Positions 14,854 to 22,070 of a stretch of 64,000 nucleotides of DNA are shown one piece after another. This DNA comes from Paracoccus tibetensis. GTDB lineage: Bacteria > Pseudomonadota > Alphaproteobacteria > Rhodobacterales > Rhodobacteraceae. The notes below the pieces were generated by a model. It was given only the letters and a program-made list of their open reading frames with translations. It was not told where the DNA came from and searched no databases. The position numbers were made by a program, and so were the translations under genes. The stretch lies in NCBI RefSeq assembly GCF_900102505.1, contig NZ_FMVT01000006.1, positions 186,001 to 250,000 on the forward strand, read 5' to 3'. Position 1 is the stretch's first letter. Each line of letters opens with the position of its first letter.

Positions 14854-15240
14854 ATGACCATCAGTCCTACCGCACGTCGCCTCAGAGAGCTCCGTCAGGC
14901 TGCAGGAGTGTCCATCCGCGAAATGGCATTCGAGATCGGCATGGAAAAGGGGAAGTACGAGCACTACGAGGCTCGCTACAAGAAGCCGTATTTGCCCGCC
15001 GATCTAGCTAGTAGCGTTGCGCGGGTTCTTGCGGCTCGAGGCGTGCCACGGGAAGATGTTATGGCCCTTTCTGGTCCCGTCGAGGATGTGCCGCCGGCTG
15101 ACGAGTTGCGCCTATCTGCCCGGTACTCTGAGCTTTCTCCGCGCCGCCAGAGAATGCTGCGCGAGCTGCTGGAGGAGCTTGAGGCAGCCGAACAAGCAGC
15201 TCTGCGGCCTCAAGAAGAAGAGCGCGACTCTTCTCGCTGA
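14854..15240 (+). CDS. XRE-family phage repressor (CI-like, without a protease domain)
   Basis: A 128-aa protein. The N-terminal XRE helix-turn-helix spans about residues 5-65 (RRLRELRQAAGVSIREMAFE). The C-terminal 40 residues are charged and helical (SPRRQRMLRELLEELEAAEQ) and could dimerise. There is no LexA/S24-type self-cleaving domain, so induction cannot be by classical RecA-assisted autocleavage. It is the likely reader of the four 17-bp operators. Divergence from the Cro-like gene supports the immunity role. Either of the two HTH proteins could be the true lysogenic repressor. Confidence 0.78.
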   Translation: MTISPTARRLRELRQAAGVSIREMAFEIGMEKGKYEHYEARYKKPYLPADLASSVARVLAARGVPREDVMALSGPVEDVPPADELRLSARYSELSPRRQRMLRELLEELEAAEQAALRPQEEERDSSR

Positions 15241-15449
15241 GTTGGCACGCCCGGCGGCTGAACTCGTCTCCCGTCACTTGAATTCCTTTCGCGCAACCGC
15301 CTCGCCACAGGAACATTAGGCGAACAGGCGCCGATGCCGCAACCCTGCGGAGCAATACTGTCGTTATTATTGCGCCAGCGCGGTCGCAGTTCCTGCTGGG
15401 CGGTTGATTCGGCAAGAGCCGGAGGGTTTGTCTGCATATCCCCTCCCTT

Positions 15450-15466
15450 GTCTGCATTTTGCTGTT
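15450..15466. promoter_or_regulatory. Phage operator C
   Basis: GTCTGCATTTTGCTGTT: a perfect left half site and a partial right one. Its centre is 24 bp from the centre of operator D. An additional lone half site GTCTGCA lies at 15430-15436. The pair sits upstream of the 47-aa membrane protein gene, after a 209-base stretch (15241-15449) in which no gene is seen. Confidence 0.72.
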
Positions 15467-15473
15467 GACTTCT

Positions 15474-15490
15474 GTCTGCATAATGCGGAC
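15474..15490. promoter_or_regulatory. Phage operator D (best match)
   Basis: GTCTGCATAATGCGGAC, the most symmetric copy (GTCyGCA/TGCrGAC arms). The central TAAT could be part of a -10 box (CATAAT 15479-15484) and TTGACT lies at 15465-15470, so the operator covers the promoter region of the downstream gene at 15519. Confidence 0.75.
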
Positions 15491-15518
15491 GTTCTGCTGA
15501 ACCGCAGGAGGGTCCCGC

Positions 15519-15662
15519 ATGACGAACTCGCTGTTTCAGACAATAATGCTGCGCGCTGCCCGAGCCGTCTGTGCAGTAATCTTCTTCCTGAGCGCGCCGA
15601 CGCTTGTCGCACAGGTGATTGCCGCCGGTGGCACTGTGCTGCGCTCGGCCCTGAATTGGTAG
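15519..15662 (+). CDS. Small single-span membrane protein under operator control (47 aa)
   Basis: A 47-codon frame with an excellent ribosome binding site (AGGAGG at 15506-15511, 7 bases from ATG). The product has a basic N-terminal part (MLRAARAV), one hydrophobic segment (CAVIFFLSAPTLVAQVIAAG) and a short tail ending LNW. It is the first gene after operators C and D. It is too short for family recognition. Candidate roles are superinfection exclusion or another membrane effect; phages often put such genes under repressor control. Confidence 0.62.
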   Translation: MTNSLFQTIMLRAARAVCAVIFFLSAPTLVAQVIAAGGTVLRSALNW

Positions 15663-15782
15663 GCGCTTTGCCACCAGCACGACCGTGCGGCTACTGTCCC
15701 GCGCGGCCGTCCACTGGCCCGCAGCCGATCTCCTCCTCCCCGACGGCTGCGCGTCCTTTTCCATCTTGAAAGGACTGGAAGC

Positions 15783-16142
15783 ATGTCACGACCACCGGAG
15801 CTCCGCAGCCTCGACCAGCTGCTGTCCCTCGCCGACAACGGCGACTACCTGCCCGACCTGCTGTCGCGGATCGAAGCGAACAACGTCGAGATGCGGCAGT
15901 TCGCCCAAGACTTCCGAGGCACCGCCAAGGGCAGGATCACCCTGACCATCGACATGAAGACCGACCACTTCGGCCACGTCGAGATGGTCATCGAGGACAA
16001 GATCGTCGGCCCCAAGCCGCCGAAGCGCAAAGCCGTCGGCTGGATGACCGGCGACGGCGCCCTGACCACCCAGAACCCCGCCCAGTCCCGCATGGAGGTC
16101 CGCGATGTCGGCGGCCACCGCGAGCTGCGCACGGCCGAATAA
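15783..16142 (+). CDS. Phage protein of unknown function
   Basis: A 119-aa protein preceded by AAGGACTGGAAGC. The central segment GTAKGRITLTIDMKTDHFGH reads as a beta-rich fold; the C-terminus is polar and probably disordered. It is 12 bases upstream of the YfdQ-like gene, and this pairing of a roughly 120-residue protein with a DUF2303 protein is common in prophages of alphaproteobacteria, so the two probably act together. No function is known. The 120 bases upstream of it contain no gene. Confidence 0.7.
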   Translation: MSRPPELRSLDQLLSLADNGDYLPDLLSRIEANNVEMRQFAQDFRGTAKGRITLTIDMKTDHFGHVEMVIEDKIVGPKPPKRKAVGWMTGDGALTTQNPAQSRMEVRDVGGHRELRTAE

Positions 16143-16154
16143 GGAGAGCCGACA

Positions 16155-17402
16155 GTGACCCAAGAAACCCCGAAGAACATCGCTGAGACGATCATCGACG
16201 AGATGCGGACGCGCGGCGATTTCAGGTATGTCAGCTTCCCAACCTCGGAAGAGCCGGAAAGCCCGACGCTGATCATCGCGCCGAAGGATTTGGTCTTGCA
16301 CGACCTGACCCGGCAGCACCGCGAGGTGATCGAGGCGCTGAAGCCGTTGCAGCGGACTGGCAAGGCGACGCTGGAGGACCTCGACAGCCTGATCGCATGG
16401 ACTAACCGCTTCAAGAGTGACAGCACCGTCCTCTTCGGCCAGCTGCAGCCGACGCCGAAGCTGACGGCTATCGCGGACTACCACGGCGCAGGCGCTTCCA
16501 AAGTTGCCGCCGAGAGGGGTGATCCTACCGCCAGCTACGGTCGGCACACGGCGCTATACACGTTCCCGGTCTCCGACGAGTGGAAGCGCTGGACCGCGAT
16601 CAGCGGCAAGGCTCTTATGAAAGACGAGTTCGGCGAGTTCATCGAGGAGAACGCCAAGGATTTCCTCGACCCGACGCCGGCGCTGCTGAACAGCACAACC
16701 GAAGGCGCCGAGCCGTGGGAACAGCGGATGATTGAGGTCGCCGCCAAGGTGCAGGGCCGCTTTGGGCAGTACGCTGCGCTGGCGCAGCTGTCGCGCGAGT
16801 TTCAGGTGCACGAGACCGGACACCTGCAGGTCAGCACCAATCGCGACACCGGCGAGACGCATGTCCAGTTCCTGGACGAGCACCGTGGCCCCGACGGCGC
16901 TCCGCTGCGCCTGCCGAACCTCTTCATGGTGGCGATCCCGGTTTTCGAGGAAGGCGCACTCTACCGGCTCGCCGTTCGCTTCCGCTACCGGAAGGCGGGC
17001 GCCGACGTGCGCTTTATCGCGACGCTCTACAACCCCGAGGCCGCGCTGCGCGATGCCGCCCGCGAGGCGCTGAACCGCGCCGCCGAGGAAACCGGCGTGC
17101 CGCTGATGATGGGTGTGCCCGGGAGGCGCGCGCTGAACACGCCGGGCGCTGCTCCGGCGTCTGGACTCCCTGCTCATGAAGGAACGACTGCCATGCCTCA
17201 CTTTGACCAGGCTCAGCTTCAATCCATGCGCGCCGCGGCGCGCGCTTTCCTGACAAATCCGGAACTCGCTGCCAAAACCTCTCCGCAGTTCCGAATTATG
17301 ATGCTCAACGTAGTTCGGAGCAGCCGCGGGTCCGCCCCGCGCCAGCGCCACTGCGCCGCCAATACAATCAGCCCGACCGGTCCGGAAGGCGGTGCGGCAT
17401 GA
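16155..17402 (+). CDS. yfdQ: DUF2303 (YfdQ-like) phage protein with an added C-terminal segment
   Basis: A 415-aa protein. The region around residues 105-170 (YHGAGASKVAAERGDPTASY, SDEWKRWTAISGKALMKDEF) and the segment FRYRKAGADVRFIATLYNPE identify DUF2303/YfdQ, a prophage protein of unknown role. The family ends near residue 330; here another 75-80 residues follow. An in-frame ATG at 17193 with AAGGAA eight bases upstream begins MPHFDQAQLQSMRAAARAFL, so the tail may be a second small gene fused after loss of a stop. It overlaps the next gene by 4 bases. Confidence 0.82.
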   Translation: MTQETPKNIAETIIDEMRTRGDFRYVSFPTSEEPESPTLIIAPKDLVLHDLTRQHREVIEALKPLQRTGKATLEDLDSLIAWTNRFKSDSTVLFGQLQPTPKLTAIADYHGAGASKVAAERGDPTASYGRHTALYTFPVSDEWKRWTAISGKALMKDEFGEFIEENAKDFLDPTPALLNSTTEGAEPWEQRMIEVAAKVQGRFGQYAALAQLSREFQVHETGHLQVSTNRDTGETHVQFLDEHRGPDGAPLRLPNLFMVAIPVFEEGALYRLAVRFRYRKAGADVRFIATLYNPEAALRDAAREALNRAAEETGVPLMMGVPGRRALNTPGAAPASGLPAHEGTTAMPHFDQAQLQSMRAAARAFLTNPELAAKTSPQFRIMMLNVVRSSRGSAPRQRHCAANTISPTGPEGGAA

Positions 17403-17602
17403 TTGAGCGAAATGGCCATCTGCGGCTTGCCTGGGACGCTGATGCTCCGAGGCGAGCCAGGGACAACTTTGACCGAGCGTTGCAGAACAATCTCGAGAAG
17501 TATCCACCACCACCTCGCGGCGGCGACCCTGTGGGCATAATGATGCTCTGCGTGATCAGCAGTGCCGCCAGCGCGCTCTTCGCTCTATGGTGGCTCCTGT
17601 GA
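17399..17602 (+). CDS. Small phage membrane protein
   Basis: A 67-aa product whose ATG overlaps the YfdQ stop (ATGA). The polar N-terminal part (RNGHLRLAWDADAPRRARDN) and a proline stretch (YPPPPRGG) are followed by one C-terminal membrane span (GIMMLCVISSAASALFALWW). A C-tail-anchored layout. Function unknown. Confidence 0.6.
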   Translation: MIERNGHLRLAWDADAPRRARDNFDRALQNNLEKYPPPPRGGDPVGIMMLCVISSAASALFALWWLL

Positions 17603-17805
17603 CGCTGTTCGACCTCGGCAGTGTCTTCCTTGGCAAGCTCATGGCCGAGAACCTCGAGCTGCATCACCGTGTGACTCAGCTTGAAAAGCGGGTCGAGCAG
17701 CTGAGCGGGTCGATGACGCCGGAAGCACCGCGGATTGTCCGTCCGAAAACGCCACCGCGCCGGTTCCGCGCGGCCCCTCTGGCCGAGGGCAGGGCTCAGC
17801 TGTGA
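17599..17805 (+). CDS. Small phage protein with short coiled coil
   Basis: About 68 aa from GTG 17599, which overlaps the previous TGA (GTGA); an ATG at 17587 is possible. The segment MAENLELHHRVTQLEKRVEQ has heptad spacing of a coiled coil, followed by a basic Pro/Arg-rich tail. It overlaps the next start by 4 bases. Function unknown. Confidence 0.55.
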   Translation: MTLFDLGSVFLGKLMAENLELHHRVTQLEKRVEQLSGSMTPEAPRIVRPKTPPRRFRAAPLAEGRAQL

Positions 17806-18056
17806 ACCCGCAGCTGACCTGTGACTCGCTGTCCGTCGAGGCGATCGAGGTTCTCGACAGCACCGGCGCATGCCGTGTCGTTAGCATCGCCTTAGGCGAG
17901 ATCGTGCGCGCGGACGGCCCAGTCACCATCCGTGCCATGGCCGACCTCGAGCCGGCCGAGGCGCGCGAACTCGCTTACGACCTGATCGACGCAGCCGACA
18001 AGGCCGAGAGTACTGATGAGCTGCGCCAGGTCCGCAATCTGTCCTCAGTTTCCTGA
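17802..18056 (+). CDS. Small acidic phage protein
   Basis: An 84-aa product starting at GTG 17802 in a GTGA overlap. It has a beta-rich N-terminus (SVEAIEVLDSTGACRVVSIA) and a helical acidic C-terminus (EPAEARELAYDLIDAADKAE). One of four consecutive coupled short genes. Function unknown. Confidence 0.55.
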   Translation: MNPQLTCDSLSVEAIEVLDSTGACRVVSIALGEIVRADGPVTIRAMADLEPAEARELAYDLIDAADKAESTDELRQVRNLSSVS

Positions 18057-18073
18057 TCAACGGGAAAAACCAC

Positions 18074-18331
18074 ATGAACCCGCGTATGGCCGCTCTCCGC
18101 TTCCGCGCATGGCAGATCAGCCAGGCCCACGACGGCAACCTGACGATGGCGCAGCTGGCCCAGGTGCTAGACGTGCCGAGCCGCAGCCTATCGGCCGCAC
18201 TGCGCGGCCAAAAGTGGGTCCTTGCACTGCGAACGTCGGCACTGGACGTGCCAATCAAGCCGGAGTTTGCGAGCAGCGTCGGCTTTAGAGTTATGATGGA
18301 TGCCAAGTCGTTTCTTGGGGTGCCGGCATGA
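18074..18331 (+). CDS. Small phage protein, HTH-like
   Basis: An 85-aa product. RAWQISQAHDGNLTMAQLAQ followed by VLDVPSRSLSAALRG reads as a helix-turn-helix (about residues 10-45). It could bind DNA as a regulator or excisionase. Its stop overlaps the start of the 22-codon frame at 18328. Confidence 0.55.
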   Translation: MNPRMAALRFRAWQISQAHDGNLTMAQLAQVLDVPSRSLSAALRGQKWVLALRTSALDVPIKPEFASSVGFRVMMDAKSFLGVPA

Positions 18332-18396
18332 GCGGCCCCCTGACTTGGCGCGGCGAGATCGAAGCTGCGGAGAAGCGGCTGAGGGAGGCAGGATGA
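18328..18396 (+). CDS. Possible 22-aa leader peptide coupled to the ParB-like gene
   Basis: ATG 18328 overlaps the upstream TGA and its own TGA (18394-18396) overlaps the ATG of the ParB-like gene at 18393, so ribosomes could pass through all three genes. The peptide is MSGPLTWRGEIEAAEKRLREAG with two residues beyond the first twenty omitted here only in function, not sequence: it is an amphipathic helix. It may serve only to carry ribosomes. Confidence 0.35.
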   Translation: MSGPLTWRGEIEAAEKRLREAG

Positions 18397-19214
18397 CTGA
18401 CTATCGCGCGATCGACCTGGCCGGCATGCAGCCAGCCCAGCTGGCCTCGCAGCCGGCGCCGCAGCTCATGTGGATCGAGATCAAGGACCTCGTGATCGAC
18501 GACCGATACCAGCGACTGCTGGCCGAGGGCAACAAGCGGGCGATCTCGAAGATCGCCGCCGACTTCCGCTGGTCTCGCTTCTCCCCCGTGCTGGTCGCGC
18601 CGATCGAGGGCGGGCGCTATGCCCTCATAGACGGCCAACACCGAGCCCACGCAGCTGCGCTGTGCGGCATCGAGCGCGTGCCGGCAATGGTGGCACTGGT
18701 TGCGCCGGAAGAGCAGGCCGCCGCCTTCATCGATGTGAACACGCGCCAGATCCGGGTGTCTCCTCACCAGATCTTCCGCGCGGCGCTTCTAGCAGGAGAG
18801 GACTGGGCAGTCCGCTGCCGTGAAGCTGTGGAAGCTGCTGGGTGCCGCCTGATGGGCAGTAACGCGAACACAGCCAGCAAGAGGCCAGGCCAAATCTACG
18901 CGATTGGTCTCATCCGGCGCATGATTGAAGCCCACCAGGAGAAAGCGGTCACCGTCGGCCTAACTGCGATGCGAAAGTACGACGCCGGGGCCATCCCGAA
19001 CTATTCCGACGCTCTGCTGACGCCTTGGCTGGGCGCGGTGGCGGCGACCGGTGCCGCTGTGGAGGAGTTGGTTGAGGTGCTGCGCAGCCGGCGGCCTTGG
19101 CTCGTCATCGACGCCGCCGACCGCATGGCAGAGGCCGATGGGAAGCCGAAGGCCACCATGAGGAGGGACTTCTTTATCATTGCGATACAGGCTGGCCGCG
19201 AGTGTGTGCAGTGA
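18393..19214 (+). CDS. ParB N-terminal-domain (ParB/sulfiredoxin-like) phage protein
   Basis: A 273-aa protein from ATG 18393. The ParB-type nucleotide-binding motif LIDGQHRAHAAALCG lies at about 78-92, after the domain start WIEIKDLVIDDRYQRLL. In ParB this fold hydrolyses CTP; many phage homologues act with DNA modification enzymes. The MT-A70 methyltransferase lies about 340 bases downstream on the same strand. There is no C-terminal ParB dimer domain. The start was chosen by the 4-base overlap; an upstream frame start at 18300 would overlap the previous gene. Confidence 0.78.
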   Translation: MTDYRAIDLAGMQPAQLASQPAPQLMWIEIKDLVIDDRYQRLLAEGNKRAISKIAADFRWSRFSPVLVAPIEGGRYALIDGQHRAHAAALCGIERVPAMVALVAPEEQAAAFIDVNTRQIRVSPHQIFRAALLAGEDWAVRCREAVEAAGCRLMGSNANTASKRPGQIYAIGLIRRMIEAHQEKAVTVGLTAMRKYDAGAIPNYSDALLTPWLGAVAATGAAVEELVEVLRSRRPWLVIDAADRMAEADGKPKATMRRDFFIIAIQAGRECVQ

Positions 19215-19216
19215 TG

Positions 19217-19402
19217 CTATCGCGGTCGTCTGAACAGATAGGCCTCAAGCCACTTCTCCGCTCTCCGACGAGTCCTAAACCCCGGCAGGTTGATTGTTCC
19301 TGCGTCGCCGGAGCAATTAACTGTCCGTATGTGGAACACCTTATGAAGTTGGTTATCCACGACTTTTGCCACTTGCTGTACTTCATAGAGAACCATCTGC
19401 AT
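19217..19402 (-). CDS. Possible small leftward gene between parB-like and methyltransferase genes
   Basis: A 61-aa frame with AAAGG just upstream of its two early ATGs (19402 and 19396). The C-terminal part TINLPGFRTRRRAEKWLEAY looks protein-like, with a helix rich in Arg/Lys and Trp. It fills most of the 337-base gap 19215-19551, which is also more AT-rich than its surroundings and contains TTATCCACG, one mismatch from a DnaA box. It would be the only leftward gene in the rightward operon. Function unknown and existence uncertain. Confidence 0.35.
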   Translation of the reverse strand: MQMVLYEVQQVAKVVDNQLHKVFHIRTVNCSGDAGTINLPGFRTRRRAEKWLEAYLFRRPR

Positions 19403-19551
19403 GTCCTTTGTGTCTCACGACTGCATAAGCAGGTGGAATCAACTGTCTTGTTGCCATTGATAGCTCACCCCGTTGTATGCACAAAATGGACGTCGCGTAA
19501 AAGTTGTAATGAGCCGAGAGCTTGTCGGCTTGGACGACGGGCGCCTCAGGT

Positions 19552-20127
19552 ATGACCTCCGCGCTCCACCAGTTCCACGCGCTGCGCCCCTTCGGCGGCT
19601 TTGACCTGATCATGGCGGACCCGCCCTGGAGCTATGAGATGCGCTCCGAGAAGGGCGAAGGGAAGTCGCCGCATTCGAAGTACGCCTGCATGTCGATCGA
19701 CGAGATCTGCAAGCTGCCGGTCTCGGCGCTGGCGGCGCAGGACTGCCTGCTGTGGCTCTGGGGCCTGAACACGATGCTGCCGCAGGCGCTGCGCGTAATC
19801 CAGGCGTGGGGCTTCCAGTACAAGACCGGCGGGCACTGGGTGAAAACGACCAGGAACGGCAAGCTGAACATGGGCACCGGCTACCTGCTTCGCGGGGCTG
19901 GTGAGCCGTTCCTGATCGCTACCCGCGGCGCGCCGAAGACCACGAAGGGCGTCCGCTCGGTGCTCATGGGCCAGATCCGCGAGCACAGCCGCAAGCCCGA
20001 AGAAGCCTTCGTTGCGGCCGAAAAGTTGATGCCGAACGCCAGGCGCATCGAGGTCTTCAGCCGGCAGAAGCGGGCAGGGTGGTCCAACTGGGGCCACGAG
20101 GCCGAGAAGTTTCAGGAGGCTTGCTAA
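19552..20127 (+). CDS. MT-A70 family DNA adenine methyltransferase
   Basis: A 191-aa enzyme. The catalytic motif DPPW is at residues 23-26 (DLIMADPPWSY); further MT-A70 features are LLWLWGLNTMLPQAL and the late segment REHSRKPEEAFVAAEKLMPN. It transfers a methyl group from S-adenosylmethionine to adenine N6, in phages usually to protect DNA from host restriction or to alter regulation. Start ATG 19552 was preferred to a TTG at 19522. It overlaps the next start in TAATG. Confidence 0.88.
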   Translation: MTSALHQFHALRPFGGFDLIMADPPWSYEMRSEKGEGKSPHSKYACMSIDEICKLPVSALAAQDCLLWLWGLNTMLPQALRVIQAWGFQYKTGGHWVKTTRNGKLNMGTGYLLRGAGEPFLIATRGAPKTTKGVRSVLMGQIREHSRKPEEAFVAAEKLMPNARRIEVFSRQKRAGWSNWGHEAEKFQEAC

Positions 20128-20306
20128 TGGGGCGCCGTGTCACCTTCACCGAGGCACAGGTTCGCCGGGCCGTGAAGGCCGCCCGCGAGATAGACCCGGG
20201 CGCGATCATCGAGGTGACACGAGAGGGCACAATCCGCATACTGCCGGCGCTCGCGCAGCAGTCGCCGCGCACGGACATAGACGAGTGGTTAGATGGCTCG
20301 AGTTAA
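20127..20306 (+). CDS. Small protein coupled to the integrase; possible excisionase-like factor
   Basis: A 59-aa product with an excellent site AGGAGG eight bases upstream and an ATG overlapping the methyltransferase stop (TAATG). MGRRVTFTEAQVRRAVKAAR then IDPGAIIEVTREGTIRILPA: one helix and a short beta hairpin. It overlaps the integrase start by 14 bases. Position and size are those of a recombination directionality factor, but no excisionase motif was recognised. Confidence 0.6.
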   Translation: MGRRVTFTEAQVRRAVKAAREIDPGAIIEVTREGTIRILPALAQQSPRTDIDEWLDGSS

Positions 20307-21366
20307 TCTCACGGGCATCCATCGCGTCCGCAAGAAGCTCGCGGATGGCCGGGTGCAGGAATATCACTACGCGTGGCGAGGCAAGGGCGCGCCGCGCTTC
20401 TGGGACAGCTCGAGCGGGGTCAGGGTCGGCTCGGCCGATTACCTGGCGGCGCTGTCTGATTGCACGCCCCGAGGAGCAGCAGCCAAAGGCAAGTTTCGCG
20501 CTGCGATCCTGGCCTTCATGGACAGCTCCGACTTCACCAGGCTGGCACCGAGGACGCAGGCCGACATGCGCAAGTCCATTAACCACTCACGAACTGGCAT
20601 AGACGCAAAATTCGGTTCCGCGCCGATAGCGGTCTTCGATGATCCTAGGATCCGCAGCCAAGCTCTGCAGTGGCGCGATGGCATAGGCGGCAAAGTTGGC
20701 GATGATCGCATCCGCCACCTTCAGCGCATCGTGAGCTTCGCGATCGATCGCAACATGATCCGCATGAACCACCTCCGAGACATCCGCTCGGTCTACAAGG
20801 CGCAGCGGGCCGAGATATTCTGGCTGCCGGACGAGGTCGACGCCTTCATGGGCGGCACACCTGCTCATGTGGCACGCATCCTTGCCATTGCACTCGAGAC
20901 GGGGCTGCGGCCGGGCGACCTGGTGCAGCTGTCTCGTGAGCACGTGCATCGGACGCCGCACGGCCGGCGCATCGTGATCTGGACGCAAAAGCGAAAGCGG
21001 CTCGCCTCTATCCCTGTGACCGATCGCATGGCGGAGTTGATCGACGCGACACCTGCAGACCAGGCGAGACTGATCGTTAACAAGCGCGGGCAGCCCTACC
21101 AGCACGAGAACTACCTCGGCGACGCGGTCAGCTCATGGCGTGACCAGCTGAAGCTCCGACGCGAGCTCCGGCTCTACGACGCGCGAGGCACCGCCGCGAC
21201 CAGGCTCCTGGAGGCAGGCGCCGACCTGAAAGAGATTGCCACGCATATGGGGTGGTCGCTGAAGCACGCCTCCGAGGTGATCGAGCGTTACGTCGCGCTG
21301 TCGCCGGCGATGTCGGATAGCCTCGCGGAGAAGCTCAGGAAGGCCGAAACAAGAACCAAACTGTAA
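20293..21366 (+). CDS. int: Tyrosine-type phage integrase
   Basis: A 357-aa site-specific recombinase. N-terminal arm-binding region about 1-60, core-binding domain about 65-160, catalytic domain about 170-345. Active-site residues seen: Arg206 in ETGLRPGD, a Lys near 233 in TQKRKR, Arg298 in YDARGTAATRL, Trp321 in HMGW and nucleophile Tyr333 in ERYVAL. The box II His that usually starts HxxR is Tyr295 here. It ends 41 bases before the 3' end of tRNA-Pro, which strongly suggests that tRNA as the integration target. Confidence 0.95.
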   Translation: MARVNLTGIHRVRKKLADGRVQEYHYAWRGKGAPRFWDSSSGVRVGSADYLAALSDCTPRGAAAKGKFRAAILAFMDSSDFTRLAPRTQADMRKSINHSRTGIDAKFGSAPIAVFDDPRIRSQALQWRDGIGGKVGDDRIRHLQRIVSFAIDRNMIRMNHLRDIRSVYKAQRAEIFWLPDEVDAFMGGTPAHVARILAIALETGLRPGDLVQLSREHVHRTPHGRRIVIWTQKRKRLASIPVTDRMAELIDATPADQARLIVNKRGQPYQHENYLGDAVSSWRDQLKLRRELRLYDARGTAATRLLEAGADLKEIATHMGWSLKHASEVIERYVALSPAMSDSLAEKLRKAETRTKL

Positions 21367-21406
21367 ACCGCCATGTAAACCGGGGTACTTGGGAAGGTGC
21401 TAAGTG

Positions 21407-21484
<78 letters not shown>

Positions 21485-21524
21485 ACCCGGCGCTTCTAGC
21501 GCAGCCGCGGGCGGCGGGAAAGCC

Positions 21525-22070
21525 CTAACGGCAGGGCTGCCGCGCAATCCGCTGGTCGAGCCGGGGATGGGCCATCGCCTGTCCCGGCGCGAGGCCCAAG
21601 CGCGCCGCCTCGCCGCCCGCGATCTCGAGGATCATCAGCCGGTCGCGGTCGGGATCGCCCGGCGCGGCGCCCGGGATGGGCGTCTCGTCCAGCGGAATGG
21701 CGTTGCGGTGGATGTGGCGGATCTCGCCCCGCGCGTCCATGAAGATCAGGTCCAGCGGGATCAGCGTGTTCCGCATCCAGAAGCTGACCTGGCGCGGCGT
21801 GTCGTAGATGAACAGCATGCCTTGGCCGGCCGGCAGCTCGCGCCGGTACATCAGTCCGCGCGCGCGGGCGGCCTCAGTGTCGGCGATCTCGACCTCGAAG
21901 GCGAGGGGCGGCTGCGCGAGCCGCGTGAAGATCGCGATATCCTCGCGACATTCGAGCGAGGCAGCCGTGGTTTCGGCAGCGGCAGGTGCGGCGCCGATCG
22001 GCCCGGCAACGGGCGCGCCTCCCAGCAGCAGCGCCGCCAGAAGGGCGGCAGCGGCCCTATTCGGCCACAT
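21525..22070 (-). CDS. Exported DUF192 protein
   Basis: A 181-aa protein with a signal sequence (NRAAAALLAALLLGG). The DUF192 core includes ARARGLMYRRELPAGQGMLF, SFWMRNTLIPLDLIFMD and IHRNAIPLDETPIP, the conserved pattern of this small beta-rich family of unknown function. It shares about 14 bases with the upstream cold-shock gene and is probably co-transcribed; this pairing recurs in Rhodobacteraceae. ATG 22070 was chosen over a TTG at 22091 that would add seven residues. Confidence 0.85.
   Translation of the reverse strand: MWPNRAAAALLAALLLGGAPVAGPIGAAPAAAETTAASLECREDIAIFTRLAQPPLAFEVEIADTEAARARGLMYRRELPAGQGMLFIYDTPRQVSFWMRNTLIPLDLIFMDARGEIRHIHRNAIPLDETPIPGAAPGDPDRDRLMILEIAGGEAARLGLAPGQAMAHPRLDQRIARQPCR

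Noticed and set aside
15338..15354. CCGCA-ACCC-TGCGG as a terminator after the repressor gene
   Set aside because: Only five base pairs and no T tract directly after it.
15059..15520. A 153-codon leftward frame opposite the repressor 3' end
   Set aside because: It covers the operators and part of the repressor gene in antisense, has no ribosome binding site, and its product has no domain-like pattern.
19383..19613. A 76-codon leftward frame before the methyltransferase gene
   Set aside because: It overlaps the methyltransferase start in antisense, and the alternative frame at 19217-19402 looks more protein-like.
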